Notes: generated by a model from the letters alone, not told the origin. DNA of 8,203 bases from Thermoplasmata archaeon (GCA_021806345.1 JAJZXP010000010.1:1-8203); one strand, 5' to 3'. Numbered from the stretch's first letter, positions 1 to 6,521 are shown. Numbers and translations: made by a program.

Positions 1-33
1 ATGGGCAGGTGGCGCAGGATTATCAATTAGACC

Positions 34-47
34 AACAATAAATTGTT
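34..47. repeat. Perfect 14-bp dyad near the left edge
   Basis: AACAAT and ATTGTT are exact inverted copies separated by two A residues. The site lies ahead of the decayed transposase in DNA with no recognisable gene. It could be an operator-like site or a chance A/T palindrome; nothing else supports a function. Confidence 0.3.
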
Positions 48-144
48 CTTATCTTGTTTATGAGTTTTAAGATTGGCCGATAATCTAATAGTTTTAAATC
101 CGGTTGAGGTTTGTAATCCACCAAACTTGGGAAAGTGTTAGCGT

Positions 145-819
145 ATATGGAAAAAATATGAAAGAACGAAATGGAGGTAAAATGGCGAGAACCGCAGGGG
201 AATGCTTTACATAATTATCCTGAGGAGGAATTCAAGGATCATAGATTACTCTCGGTCAGGAGAGAAAGACTTCATGTTCCAGGATCACCCCATATTTTAC
301 AGCAAATACCCACATGGAAACAGGAGTATACACCTTCAGGAATGATTTCCTGAAGGCGGAGGAGGAGAAGGACTTCCTCGGACGCAATGAAAAGTTCACT
401 GAATCAACCATTGCAAAAGTGAGGGGGAGGATGGGAACCGTCTCAGTCATGACTAACCTACATGTTTAAGGGGAAATAGTGTATGACATGATGAAATCCA
501 GAACTGAGATAGAGCAGCCATACGACACATTCAAGAACACCATTCATGCAGATCGTTCCTACATGAGTGACGATTTCCAGCTTCAGAGATGGACGTTTGT
601 TAATTTCATCGCATTGATCCTGCATTACCGCATATATGCATTACTGAAATCCCATGATATGCTCGGAAAATACTCCCAAAAAGATGTCATGGAACATCTG
701 GAGAGGATAAGCATGCTGAGGATTGGAAATGAATGGAAGATATCAGAGATACCAAAGAAATTGAGGACCGCGATTGAAGATCTGGGAATACCTATTATGT
801 GAAATGGCGGGAGTTAGAG
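145..819 (+). pseudogene. Decayed IS1634-type (IS4 superfamily) DDE transposase, C-terminal half
   Basis: This is the remnant of a transposase that once cut and joined IS ends. The protein is followed across frames. A stretch reading LYIIILRRNSRIIDYSRSG and then FYSKYPHGNR lies in frame 1 (about 199-322). The frame shifts near 320, and GVYTFRNDFLKAEEEKDF continues in frame 2. An in-frame TAA at 467-469 follows MTNLHV, and reading resumes from about 470 to the stop at 800-802. The last part keeps the IS4 signature R-x3-E-x6-K (RTEIE...K) with the catalytic Glu; the usual Tyr of Y-x2-R is Met here. The two catalytic Asp regions upstream are missing or unreadable. After the stop, GGGAGTTAGA at about 809-818 matches the outer end of the intact IS at 4391-4399, so the old IS end is placed near 819. 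No left end was found. It is related to the transposase at 3004-4398 but clearly a different element. Confidence 0.82.
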
Positions 820-1111
820 ATTAAATGCGAGTTGTTAAAGAAATTGAAGAGTTAAAATCTTGTACAAGGCCAACGTTATTAGAAGCTGAATTGCAATCTG
901 AAATGAAGTGATACTTGTTTGGAGAACCGACTCAACTGGTTCTGAGATCTGTTTGAGCATTCGAAGCAAGTTTTTGGAGTAGAACTCTGAATGCAGTAAC
1001 CAACAGAGATAGATATTCCATTAGGATTCTTAGGACAAATACAATATTTTCTGAACAATATATTAAATAGAAGCAATACATAATCAAGCTGCAAAATCCT
1101 AGCGTGTTACT
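820..1111. other. Intergenic region between the old IS end and the AAA+ operon
   Basis: There is no convincing gene. A 28-codon plus-strand reading frame opens with ATG at 825 and stops at 909-911. The same frame continues to 1070 with only one more internal stop, so a decayed small gene is possible, but the translation resembles nothing I recognise. The last 60 bases hold the presumed promoter of the AAA+ gene. Confidence 0.5.
1058..1069 (+). promoter_or_regulatory. TATA-like box upstream of the AAA+ operon
   Basis: ATATATTAAATA is the best archaeal box A match ahead of the ATG at 1112. A start site about 25 nt downstream would leave a leader of roughly 20 nt. No Shine-Dalgarno sequence is visible in that leader. 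The position is inferred from sequence only. Confidence 0.5.
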
Positions 1112-1936
1112 ATGGAACGATCTTTTATTTTTGAATTAGAAGAAGATGTAATAAAACGCAAAATCGATTATTTTTATGGCTCTGATATGATTATATCGAA
1201 ATATAAGGCAATTGCAGACAAAGTCTTTAAAGAAGTTGATGACAAAGAAATTGAAATCTTGTCCGCATTTGGTTTTGGCAGCAAAATCCTAATGTATGGT
1301 GAACCAGGAGTTGGAAAAACATCAATTGCATATCAAATAGCGTCATATGTTCTAAACGAATTTGGGGTATCAGCATTCACCTTTTCTGTTCCTTCAATAA
1401 TTAGGTCGAACTTGGGCGACACTACTTCAAATATGAAAGAAGCTATTGAAAATGTTCGAGAAATTGCCAGAGAGACCGGGATCCTATTGATCTTAGATGA
1501 AATCGATCGACTATCAGTAGTTAGAAACAGTGAAAATGAATTGGCAGAAATGAAACGTGCTCTTTTAGAATTGAATGATTTTTTGGACAATATTTCACTC
1601 AAAGATAGGATATTCATTATTGGCATTACAAATCACAGTGACATATTAGACAATGGTCTAAAAAGAAGATTTGATTTCCTTGATGAAATAGTTCCGGAGG
1701 AGAAGGGCCTTCTCACAATTATTGAAAACTTGAATAGACTCATCGGGATTGAAACAAAATCATCTACAGATTGTCAAAACATTTTCAAAGAGGCGAAGTT
1801 ATTTTATGAGGGTGAAGATATCAATGGAGATATGATAAAAAAGTATTACAAGAAATTATTAATTGATAGCAATTTTGACCTATTAGGACTGAAAAATAGT
1901 ATCAGTAAAATAATGTTGGGTGAAAACAAAACATGA
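1112..1936 (+). CDS. AAA+ family ATPase, 274 aa, first gene of a four-gene operon
   Basis: This is a single-domain ATPase of the classic AAA clade, expected to hydrolyse ATP as an oligomeric ring and remodel a protein or nucleoprotein partner. Visible motifs: Walker A GEPGVGKTS (residues 63-71), pore-loop region SNLGDTTSN (99-107), Walker B ILLILDEID (124-132), sensor 1 GITN with Asn174, and arginine finger KRRFD with Arg185/Arg186. A short lid of about 80 residues follows. The N-terminal 50 residues are Lys/Glu/Asp-rich and unassigned. There is no membrane segment and no protease domain. At the pore loop, the position that is Tyr/Trp/Phe in most unfoldases aligns with Asn100. The stop overlaps the next ATG (ATGA at 1933-1936), so the next protein is probably made in step with it and may be its partner. 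The fold is confident; the substrate is unknown. Unlike AAA-subtilase defence pairs, no S8 protease is adjacent. Confidence 0.92.
   Translation: MERSFIFELEEDVIKRKIDYFYGSDMIISKYKAIADKVFKEVDDKEIEILSAFGFGSKILMYGEPGVGKTSIAYQIASYVLNEFGVSAFTFSVPSIIRSNLGDTTSNMKEAIENVREIARETGILLILDEIDRLSVVRNSENELAEMKRALLELNDFLDNISLKDRIFIIGITNHSDILDNGLKRRFDFLDEIVPEEKGLLTIIENLNRLIGIETKSSTDCQNIFKEAKLFYEGEDINGDMIKKYYKKLLIDSNFDLLGLKNSISKIMLGENKT
1919..1923 (+). promoter_or_regulatory. Internal Shine-Dalgarno site for the 129-aa gene
   Basis: GGTGA lies inside the end of the ATPase gene, 9 nt before the ATG at 1933. It matches the anti-SD end of archaeal 16S rRNA and supports that start together with the ATGA overlap. Confidence 0.6.
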
Positions 1937-2322
1937 GATTAACAAATGCAATATTTGCAAGAGATAAAGACAAGAATCTGACGACCACTTTTAAAGAATG
2001 TGGTAAAGGTGTTACAGTCACAGAACATATTGATGACTTAATCGAACCTTTCCTCAAGGGAATTGTTGTAAAAGAATATGTTAAAAGTGAATCTGAAGAA
2101 GTTACCATTGAAGTTCTTGATGTCGAAAAACTTCCTGATTTGATTAAAAAAATTGATATTTTATCATCATCATTATCTAAGAAATTTACAAAATCGAAAA
2201 CATTAAAAAATAAAAATGAAATTTTTAGTGAATTTTATAGCATATCTAATTTGAATTCTCTTATCAGAGATTATTTCTCTATGGTTGATAGAAAGACAGA
2301 TTTGTTCATTTATTACACATAG
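1933..2322 (+). CDS. Uncharacterised 129-aa protein coupled to the AAA+ ATPase
   Basis: I do not recognise this family. The start is well supported: the ATG overlaps the ATPase stop as ATGA and has a GGTGA site 9 nt upstream. The N-terminal half (about 1-65) alternates charged and hydrophobic residues and looks alpha/beta. It includes a possible strand pair around VTVTEHIDDLIEPF and EEVTIEVLDVEKLP. The C-terminal half (66-129) looks mostly helical, with a Lys/Ser-rich stretch around 82-95 and an aromatic tail ending IYYT. No signal peptide, transmembrane segment, cysteine pair or catalytic motif is evident. Tight coupling to the ATPase suggests an adaptor, substrate or structural partner, which is an inference from arrangement only. 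The gene is intact and A/T-rich like its neighbours. Confidence 0.82.
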   Translation: MRLTNAIFARDKDKNLTTTFKECGKGVTVTEHIDDLIEPFLKGIVVKEYVKSESEEVTIEVLDVEKLPDLIKKIDILSSSLSKKFTKSKTLKNKNEIFSEFYSISNLNSLIRDYFSMVDRKTDLFIYYT

Positions 2323-2375
2323 GGGGGAAATACTTGGGAAGAGGGGCACAAAGAGAAGGAAAAGAACTTGAAAAA

Positions 2376-2381
2376 GGAGGT
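2376..2381 (+). promoter_or_regulatory. Strong Shine-Dalgarno site deciding the start of the 53-aa gene
   Basis: GGAGGT preceded by AAAAA is a full match to the anti-SD sequence and sits just ahead of ATG 2385. It favours ATG 2385 over the in-frame TTG at 2334. The TTG also has a G-rich run (2322-2327) in front of it, so some initiation there is possible. The gap to ATG 2385 is short, about 4 nt from GGAGG. Confidence 0.6.
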
Positions 2382-2384
2382 TTA

Positions 2385-2546
2385 ATGCAACAGGATACGG
2401 ATGGCGATGTCGAAATGATACGTACCTCACAGACAAATGGAAAGGATGAAGGGATTGATTTCATAAAAATCATAAAATCAGGTTTTAATTACATAGGATA
2501 TAATAATAGATTAAAAATAAAAAAGAGGAGACGGAACAGTAGATGA
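2385..2546 (+). CDS. Small basic-tailed protein, 53 aa (70 aa if started at TTG 2334)
   Basis: This is an unrecognised small protein. From ATG 2385 the N-terminal part is acidic and polar (MQQDTDGDVEM). A short hydrophobic segment, GIDFIKIIKSGFNYIGY, follows, and the C-terminus is strongly basic, ending KIKKRRRNSR. The basic tail could bind nucleic acid or the acidic faces of a partner; this is inference from composition only. The ATG was chosen for the GGAGGT site in front of it. The alternative TTG at 2334 adds 17 residues rich in Gly, Arg and Glu. The stop overlaps the start of the next gene as ATGA (2543-2546), so it belongs to the same translationally coupled operon. Its conserved place between two intact genes is the main argument that it is real. 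Confidence 0.65.
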   Translation: MQQDTDGDVEMIRTSQTNGKDEGIDFIKIIKSGFNYIGYNNRLKIKKRRRNSR

Positions 2547-2839
2547 AAAAAAAGAATGTTGTATTGGGTCAAGTAAAAGATGTACCTAAGATAACCAGAA
2601 CAATTCTAGACCATGAAATTGAAAAAATGGATGAATTTGCTAGCAACCATCCCGAATTAAATGTTATAGCGTATGAGTTTGATGGGGGGAGAGACCGAGA
2701 AGGAATAACCAAAGGAGCCATGGAAAGAATAAAAGAACTGAATGAGATGGGTTACAATATAATATTTAATTCTGATGAAGATACCGAAGTCCAAATCGAG
2801 AATTTAAAAAATAATATCCGCATTAGAAATATAACTTAA
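2543..2839 (+). CDS. Uncharacterised 98-aa alpha/beta protein, last gene of the AAA+ operon
   Basis: The family is not recognised. The ATG overlaps the previous stop as ATGA, with a GAGGAG stretch at 2525-2530. The pattern suggests a small beta-alpha-beta-alpha fold: a helical N-terminal part (TRTILDHEIEKMDEFA), strand NVIAYEFDGG, helix ITKGAMERIKELNEMG, strand YNIIFNSD, then helix TEVQIENLKNNI. The acidic residues at strand ends (EFDGGRD, NSDEDTE) could be a metal or phosphate site, but no known catalytic signature is complete. There is no signal peptide or membrane segment. It is the last intact gene before the IS at 2891. The operon may originally have ended at the T-run now at 4414-4422, beyond the insertion. 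Confidence 0.8.
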   Translation: MKKKNVVLGQVKDVPKITRTILDHEIEKMDEFASNHPELNVIAYEFDGGRDREGITKGAMERIKELNEMGYNIIFNSDEDTEVQIENLKNNIRIRNIT

Positions 2840-2884
2840 TTTGACTCACTATTGGTTCCATTTGCTGTCACTTTCAGGTTGAAT

Positions 2885-2890
2885 TTGTTA
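2885..2890 (+). repeat. Left target-site duplication (TTGTTA)
   Basis: TTGTTA directly precedes the left inverted end and is repeated exactly at 4401-4406 directly after the right one. Six bases is within the size generated by IS1634-type transposases. Confidence 0.85.
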
Positions 2891-2919
2891 TTCTAACTCC
2901 TCAGTTTCTTAGGGTATAA
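2891..2919 (+). repeat. Left terminal inverted repeat of the IS
   Basis: It begins TTCTAACTCC and ends CTTAGGGTATAA. The reverse complement of 4372-4400 has the same outer 10 and inner 12 bases, with four mismatches in the middle. Confidence 0.92.
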
Positions 2920-2971
2920 GATTCATCGTTCCATTGGTAACTGTATGTTGCTGGTTCTGATGATTGAATAG

Positions 2972-2980
2972 TTTATTAAT
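2972..2980 (+). promoter_or_regulatory. TATA box of the IS transposase (leaderless-type spacing)
   Basis: TTTATTAAT is centred 28 nt upstream of ATG 3004, the spacing expected for an archaeal leaderless transcript. No Shine-Dalgarno site precedes the ATG, consistent with leaderless initiation. Confidence 0.6.
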
Positions 2981-3003
2981 GTGTATACCCTATTACTGTA
3001 TAT

Positions 3004-4398
3004 ATGGATCCAGAGATACTGAAGGCTGCGAAGAGGATCGGAGAGGAGAGAGGCATTCCGGTGGAAGTGAAGTCCATGGGTAATTCCTATTATCTCTATA
3101 GAGACACCACGAGATGGGACAAAGAGAGAAAGAAGAGGGTCAAGGTATCGGAATACATAGGAAGGATCACTGAGCATGGCCTGGTCGAGCGCAATCGCAG
3201 GACCATATATGAGTTCGGGAATTCTGAGCTCCTGCTATCAGCTGCTTCAGATCTGATCCCGGAGCTGAAGCACAGGTTTCCGGATCACTGGCCAGAGATA
3301 TTGGCCATGTCTATGATCAGGGCAGAGGATCCAAGGCCAATCAAACTCATGAAGAGTGCCTGGGAAAAGCTCTATGCATCCACACAGATCGATGCATCCC
3401 TCTCTGAAAACACAATACGGGAGAAACTCCGGATAATAGGATCAGATTATTCCGCTCAGAGAAGATTCTTTCAGTCCCTCACAACGAATAGCGACAAGAT
3501 TCTCTTCGACCTTTCAAGCATATTTTCACGTTCCGAGAATATAAAGCTGGCGGAGAAAGGTCACAATCCAAAACATATGCACATGGATCAGATCAACTTC
3601 GCTCTCATCTTTTCAGGAAAGCGGCATAAGCCGGTGATTCTTGAAATTCTTCCTGGATCCGTGAGGGATTACAAGGCATTTGATTCCATAATGGAGCAGT
3701 ACGATATTCGTGAGTGCATCATTATAGCAGATCGAGGCCTTACATCTTATGAAATGCCTAGGAAGAAGGGCATATATCTCATCGTTGCAATAAGACGCAA
3801 TTTTGACGCTTTGGATTTCAGCATGAAGCTTGATCGAAGCTTCATATTCAGCAACAGGTGGATAAACTTCGGTGTAAAGGATCTGGGCGGAAAATACCTC
3901 TACATGTACGAGGACACATCTCTTCGCGCAGAGGAGGAAACCAATATGATAAGGAAGATCGAGAGTGGAGAGAAGGAGCAGAAAGATCTCATTGTTGAGA
4001 GAGAGAAACTCGGAAAATTCGCAATACTGAGCAACATGCGATCTGATCCGAAAGAGATATACGAACTTTACAAGTCGCGGGAAGAGGTGGAGGTCGCATT
4101 CGATTCCATGAAGAACGAGCTGGAGAACGACAAATCGTATTTGCACACAACCGACGGTATCAGGGGATATTTCTTCATATCTTTCTTATCGCTGTATATC
4201 TACTTCAGCATCCTTGAGATACTGAAGGAGAAGAAACTCTCACAGAAAATATCCGTGAAGGATGCACTGTTCGAACTCTCAAAGATATATGTCATAGCGA
4301 ATGGAGCAAGAAGATCGGTGGCAGAGATCCCCGATAGATCACAGAAGATTGCAGATGCATTTGGGCTGAAGTTATACCCTAAGATTGTGCGGAGTTAG
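3004..4398 (+). CDS. IS4/IS1634-type DDE transposase, 464 aa, intact
   Basis: This is the cut-and-paste transposase of the surrounding IS. The DDE RNase H-like core is complete: first Asp in LFDLSS (Asp169), second Asp in IIADRG (Asp243), and the IS4 signature Y-x2-R-x3-E-x6-K as Tyr356, Arg359, Glu363 and Lys370 (YKSREEVEVAFDSMK). The N-terminal ~100 residues are basic, with GNSYYLYRDT resembling the N-terminus of IS1634-family proteins. Between Asp243 and Glu363 is the insertion region typical of IS4-superfamily enzymes. Start ATG 3004 fits a TATA box at 2972-2980. No frameshift or internal stop is visible. The codons look more G/C-rich than those of the neighbouring AAA+ operon, as expected for an arriving element. 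It is related to, but well diverged from, the decayed copy at 145-819. Confidence 0.95.
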   Translation: MDPEILKAAKRIGEERGIPVEVKSMGNSYYLYRDTTRWDKERKKRVKVSEYIGRITEHGLVERNRRTIYEFGNSELLLSAASDLIPELKHRFPDHWPEILAMSMIRAEDPRPIKLMKSAWEKLYASTQIDASLSENTIREKLRIIGSDYSAQRRFFQSLTTNSDKILFDLSSIFSRSENIKLAEKGHNPKHMHMDQINFALIFSGKRHKPVILEILPGSVRDYKAFDSIMEQYDIRECIIIADRGLTSYEMPRKKGIYLIVAIRRNFDALDFSMKLDRSFIFSNRWINFGVKDLGGKYLYMYEDTSLRAEEETNMIRKIESGEKEQKDLIVEREKLGKFAILSNMRSDPKEIYELYKSREEVEVAFDSMKNELENDKSYLHTTDGIRGYFFISFLSLYIYFSILEILKEKKLSQKISVKDALFELSKIYVIANGARRSVAEIPDRSQKIADAFGLKLYPKIVRS

Positions 4399-4400
4399 AA
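4372..4400 (-). repeat. Right terminal inverted repeat of the IS
   Basis: It pairs with 2891-2919 in inverse orientation over 29 bp with four central mismatches. It contains the last codons and the TAG stop of the transposase. Confidence 0.92.
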
Positions 4401-4406
4401 TTGTTA
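4401..4406 (+). repeat. Right target-site duplication (TTGTTA)
   Basis: An exact copy of 2885-2890, placed directly outside the right inverted end. Confidence 0.85.
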
Positions 4407-4413
4407 CTTTTCA

Positions 4414-4422
4414 TTTTTTTTT
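4414..4422 (+). terminator. T-run, probable archaeal terminator
   Basis: Nine T residues in a row, preceded by CTTTTCA, fit a factor-independent archaeal termination signal. It now lies just past the IS and would end the transposase transcript. Without the insertion it would lie about 70 nt after the AAA+ operon's last stop. Confidence 0.55.
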
Positions 4423-4539
4423 AAGGCCGCAAAATATGAAAGGAAGAGAATTGGCCCATGATTATAGCATACTTTTGATGTTGTTGTGTTTCACAATAAA
4501 CTTGTTCCACAGAACCTAAATAAGATTATTATTGAAAGA

Positions 4540-5502
4540 ATGAAGAAAAATACTACGCTGTATCTGGAAGAAAAGATAGTAAATAGTGCAAAATCCAAAG
4601 GTGTGAACCTCTCTAAGTGCCTGGAAAGTAAATTACAGGATTTTATGAAAACCAATGATCCTGAGTATTTCAGAGTTGCTGGGTTAGGGAATGCAAATCA
4701 CTTTGGTGTCCCGGGTTCATACTCATATGAGAGCCGATTTCAACAACTACCTGCATTCAGCAAACACAAGTGAGAATATGAAAAATGGTTGATTTCACGA
4801 AAGTTGGAGGACGGTTACATAAAAGACCTGGTAAATACATTAAGACGGTTTATTCTCGAGGAAATGATTGAACTCCCAGAAGATATAAGTGAGATGCAGT
4901 GTATTGCATTGAGAAGTTATCTCAGCTACCTTCAGAGATTATTACTTACAGACGAAGGAGCAAAGGAAATCAGAAAGAGGGTTTCATTGATACAGTCAAA
5001 AGTCGATAACTACATTCCTACCAATGAGAAAGTGATAGGTGCATACAGTAAAGTTAAGGATAAAAGATACAAGACCATATTCAAGCTTCTTGCGTTTTCA
5101 GGTGCAAGAATCACTGAACTTATGAAGATGGTCTAGGAATATGACCCATCAAAGTTGATTATTGAAGAGAAGTGTGCTAAGTACCAGTTGCACTACAATA
5201 TGGGCCATAGGAAGTCATTTTACATCTACATCCCTAAAGATTTGGTTTGAGACCTTCATGAGTACCACGTGCATGTGGATACTGTATCTTATCGGATAAG
5301 CAAATCTTGTCTTTCACCAAAGTACCTTCGTAAGTAGTTCTACAACTTCCTAATCTTTAACAGCGTCCCTGAGGGAGTTGCTGATTTCATTGAAGGGAGA
5401 GCGTCTAGTTCTGTTGGTTCTATGCACTATCTTTCAAAGGCAAAACAGGCTGACTTCTGGTATGGACAGGTTGTTGTCAATCTCACACAGGGATTCATAT
5501 AA
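4540..5502 (+). pseudogene. Tyrosine-recombinase integrase with RHH-like N-terminus, four in-frame stops
   Basis: This is the integrase of an integrated archaeal plasmid or virus. One reading frame of 321 codons runs from ATG 4540 to TAA 5500-5502 with no frameshift. It is interrupted by TGA 4771-4773, TAG 5134-5136, TGA 5248-5250 and TAG 5335-5337 (codons 78, 199, 237 and 266). Residues about 4-34 (TTLYLEEKIVNSAKSKGVNL followed by a helix) resemble the CcdA/ribbon-helix-helix segment seen at the start of many archaeal integrases. Residues 79-180 form the helical arm. Catalytic residues remain: Arg190 (SGARITE), Lys261-x2-Arg264 (KYLR), Arg287 (IEGRASS) and nucleophile Tyr297 (MHYL). The C-terminal end resembles SSV/pNOB8-type integrases. 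As read with the standard code it gives only fragments, so it is called a pseudogene; readthrough is unlikely. A weak TATA-like CTAAATAAG at 4516-4524 precedes it. Confidence 0.82.
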
Positions 5503-5735
5503 TAGCTTCCCTGTTGCATATGAGTGTTATGATAGAATCCATATTTTTCCATCTGTGATGAATTTCCCACCACCTCAATTCTCTCACTCGGTTGTGCTTT
5601 CAAAATTCTTGTGCACTGTAATTTTATTTTCTTTCATGGGTCGTATTGTACCATTGAAAATTACAAAGTAATATGGGTTCAGTATATTTATGCTGTAAAT
5701 TTGTTTACCATGGTGTAATCGTGTAATCGCCGGAT
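5503..5735. other. Convergent intergenic region after the integrase
   Basis: No supported gene lies between the integrase stop and the stop of the minus-strand cluster. A T-rich stretch at about 5618-5634 (ATTTTATTTTCTTT) may end the integrase transcript. TGTAATCG occurs twice in tandem at 5714-5729. On the minus strand a short frame beginning MKENKITVHKN at 5637 stops after 17 codons and is not supported as a gene. Confidence 0.5.
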
Positions 5736-5747
5736 TTAACGGTGATT
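5725..5747 (-). terminator. Hairpin at the 3' end of the minus-strand cluster
   Basis: AATCGCCG and CGGTGATT form an 8-base stem with one mismatch around a 7-base loop. It spans the TAA stop of the zinc-finger-like gene. No T-run follows on the minus strand, so it may be a 3'-end protecting or partial termination structure. Confidence 0.4.
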
Positions 5748-6248
5748 CCCATACGATAAAACATTAACAGGTATTGGATTTATACTTTGCAAGTACTTCT
5801 TGTGCATCACTGTCTTTTCGTGTTGCTTCATTGCGTCTTTTCCATCCTTCTTCACGAAAAATCTACCACTACATTCGCAGTGAGCATATCCTTCTGAATC
5901 GATTTGAATGAGATTTTAAGGTAAGGTGTAGCTACTCTTCACAGGTTTTATTTCTTCCAACTCTACCGACATGTTTTGGTTAGTCTGTATTTCTAACCCT
6001 TCACAAACCAATTCCTCTTGTAATGTGAAAATTCTTTGCTCAACCATTAGTCTAAACTGCTCGTAGATTTCGTTGTGTGCATGTTTGAAGTGATGCGATA
6101 TTCCGTTCCAGAGGAGTTTTTTTCCATCAAGACCTCAACTATATTCCCGTTCCTTCAAAGGTTCACTGTACCACCAGTCTTTCTTGTGCCATATCACGTA
6201 TTTGTGTTTTAGTAATAGTCTCTTGAACTGTGTTCCGATGTAAGTCAT
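5736..6248 (-). pseudogene. Zinc-finger-like protein, 170 codons, broken by two in-frame stops
   Basis: One minus-strand frame runs from ATG 6248 to TAA 5738-5736 with no frameshift. It contains TGA at 6137-6135 (codon 38) and TAA at 5918-5916 (codon 111). The start is supported by a one-base TAATG overlap with the gene before it and a GAGGGG stretch 11 nt upstream. The N-terminal third is basic and aromatic (KHKYVIWHKKDWWYSEP). The middle looks helical with many Glu and Gln. The C-terminal part has Cys124, Cys126, His143 and His149: CECSGRFF, then KQHEKTVMHKKYL. This resembles U1/C2H2 zinc fingers, but the Cys spacing (CxC) and the 16-residue loop are not canonical. Small zinc-finger proteins are common in archaeal viruses and plasmids. 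It was probably a DNA- or RNA-binding regulator of the integrated element and is now inactive if the stops are real. Confidence 0.68.
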
Positions 6249-6451
6249 TAAAACTCTTGCCCCTCTATCTTACTGAAAATCTGGTCTTCGTGTTGCCCGT
6301 ATTTCCTGTCTCTGCGAGATTGTCGTTTCCGTATCTTCCTGCAATAACCGTCAATCCAACGGCCACTAAACAAATTGGTGTACCCTTTCACGTACTCAAA
6401 TCCTTCAGGGCATTTCCCATCCTCGTAGCCTAATGTGTACTTCCTTCCCAT
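6248..6451 (-). CDS. Small basic protein with two cysteines, 67 aa
   Basis: The family is not named with confidence. From ATG 6451 the protein has a motif CPEGFEYVKGY (Cys14), then GRWIDGYCRKI (Cys37), followed by a strongly basic stretch KIRKRQSRRDRK (39-50) and a polar tail. The two cysteines 23 residues apart, framed by Gly and aromatic residues, suggest a small compact module, perhaps a disulfide or half of a metal site. The basic stretch suggests nucleic-acid binding; both are inferences. A TTG at 6481 would add ten residues but has no better ribosome site. The stop overlaps the next start (TAATG), so it is cotranslated with the zinc-finger-like gene. It lies about 70 nt after the ribbon-helix-helix gene in the same cluster and contains no stop, unlike its downstream neighbour. 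Confidence 0.7.
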   Translation of the reverse strand: MGRKYTLGYEDGKCPEGFEYVKGYTNLFSGRWIDGYCRKIRKRQSRRDRKYGQHEDQIFSKIEGQEF

Positions 6452-6521
6452 AGTAGATAAATTAATCTGTTTGTACTTCAACTCTGTGAGACTCTTTTGC
6501 AGGCTCTGAAAACGAAAAAAA

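Larger units (their letters stand above)
2891..4400 (+). mobile_element. Complete IS4/IS1634-type insertion sequence, 1510 bp
   Basis: The element is defined by 29-bp imperfect terminal inverted repeats (25 of 29 matching) and a perfect 6-bp direct repeat outside them. It encodes one intact transposase. The transposase stop codon (4396-4398) lies inside the right end. Intact ends, duplication and reading frame suggest a recent, possibly active insertion. It landed about 50 bp after the last gene of the AAA+ operon. Confidence 0.93.

Noticed and set aside
2..70. Possible 3' end of a gene entering from the left (WAGGAGLSIRPTINC...)
   Set aside because: Only 22 codons are open and the translation matches nothing I recognise; a chance frame is as likely.
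825..1070. Possible decayed small gene with two internal TGA stops
   Set aside because: The open parts are short, the product is unrecognised and no start signal is clear. It is noted in the intergenic entry only.
3613..4146. A 177-codon minus-strand reading frame inside the IS
   Set aside because: It is antisense to the intact transposase core with no promoter or ribosome site; the transposase motifs account for the sequence.
4486..4539. GTG start at 4486 adding 18 residues to the integrase
   Set aside because: The added residues do not look like the usual start of the RHH-like segment, and ATG 4540 places that segment at the N-terminus as expected.
4540..5502. Pyrrolysine or other stop-codon reassignment in the integrase
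   Set aside because: Both TAG and TGA occur inside the frame, and the zinc-finger-like gene adds a TAA. The intact genes end at ordinary stops of all kinds, so nonsense decay is simpler.
5528..5637. Minus-strand frame starting MKENKITVHKN with several stops, a third stop-riddled gene
   Set aside because: Only the first 17 codons are open and the later frame has three stops in about 35 codons; no homologue or motif supports it.
5378..5671. A 97-codon plus-strand reading frame after the integrase
   Set aside because: It overlaps the integrase catalytic end in another frame, has low-complexity hydrophobic sequence and no start signal. It is a shadow.
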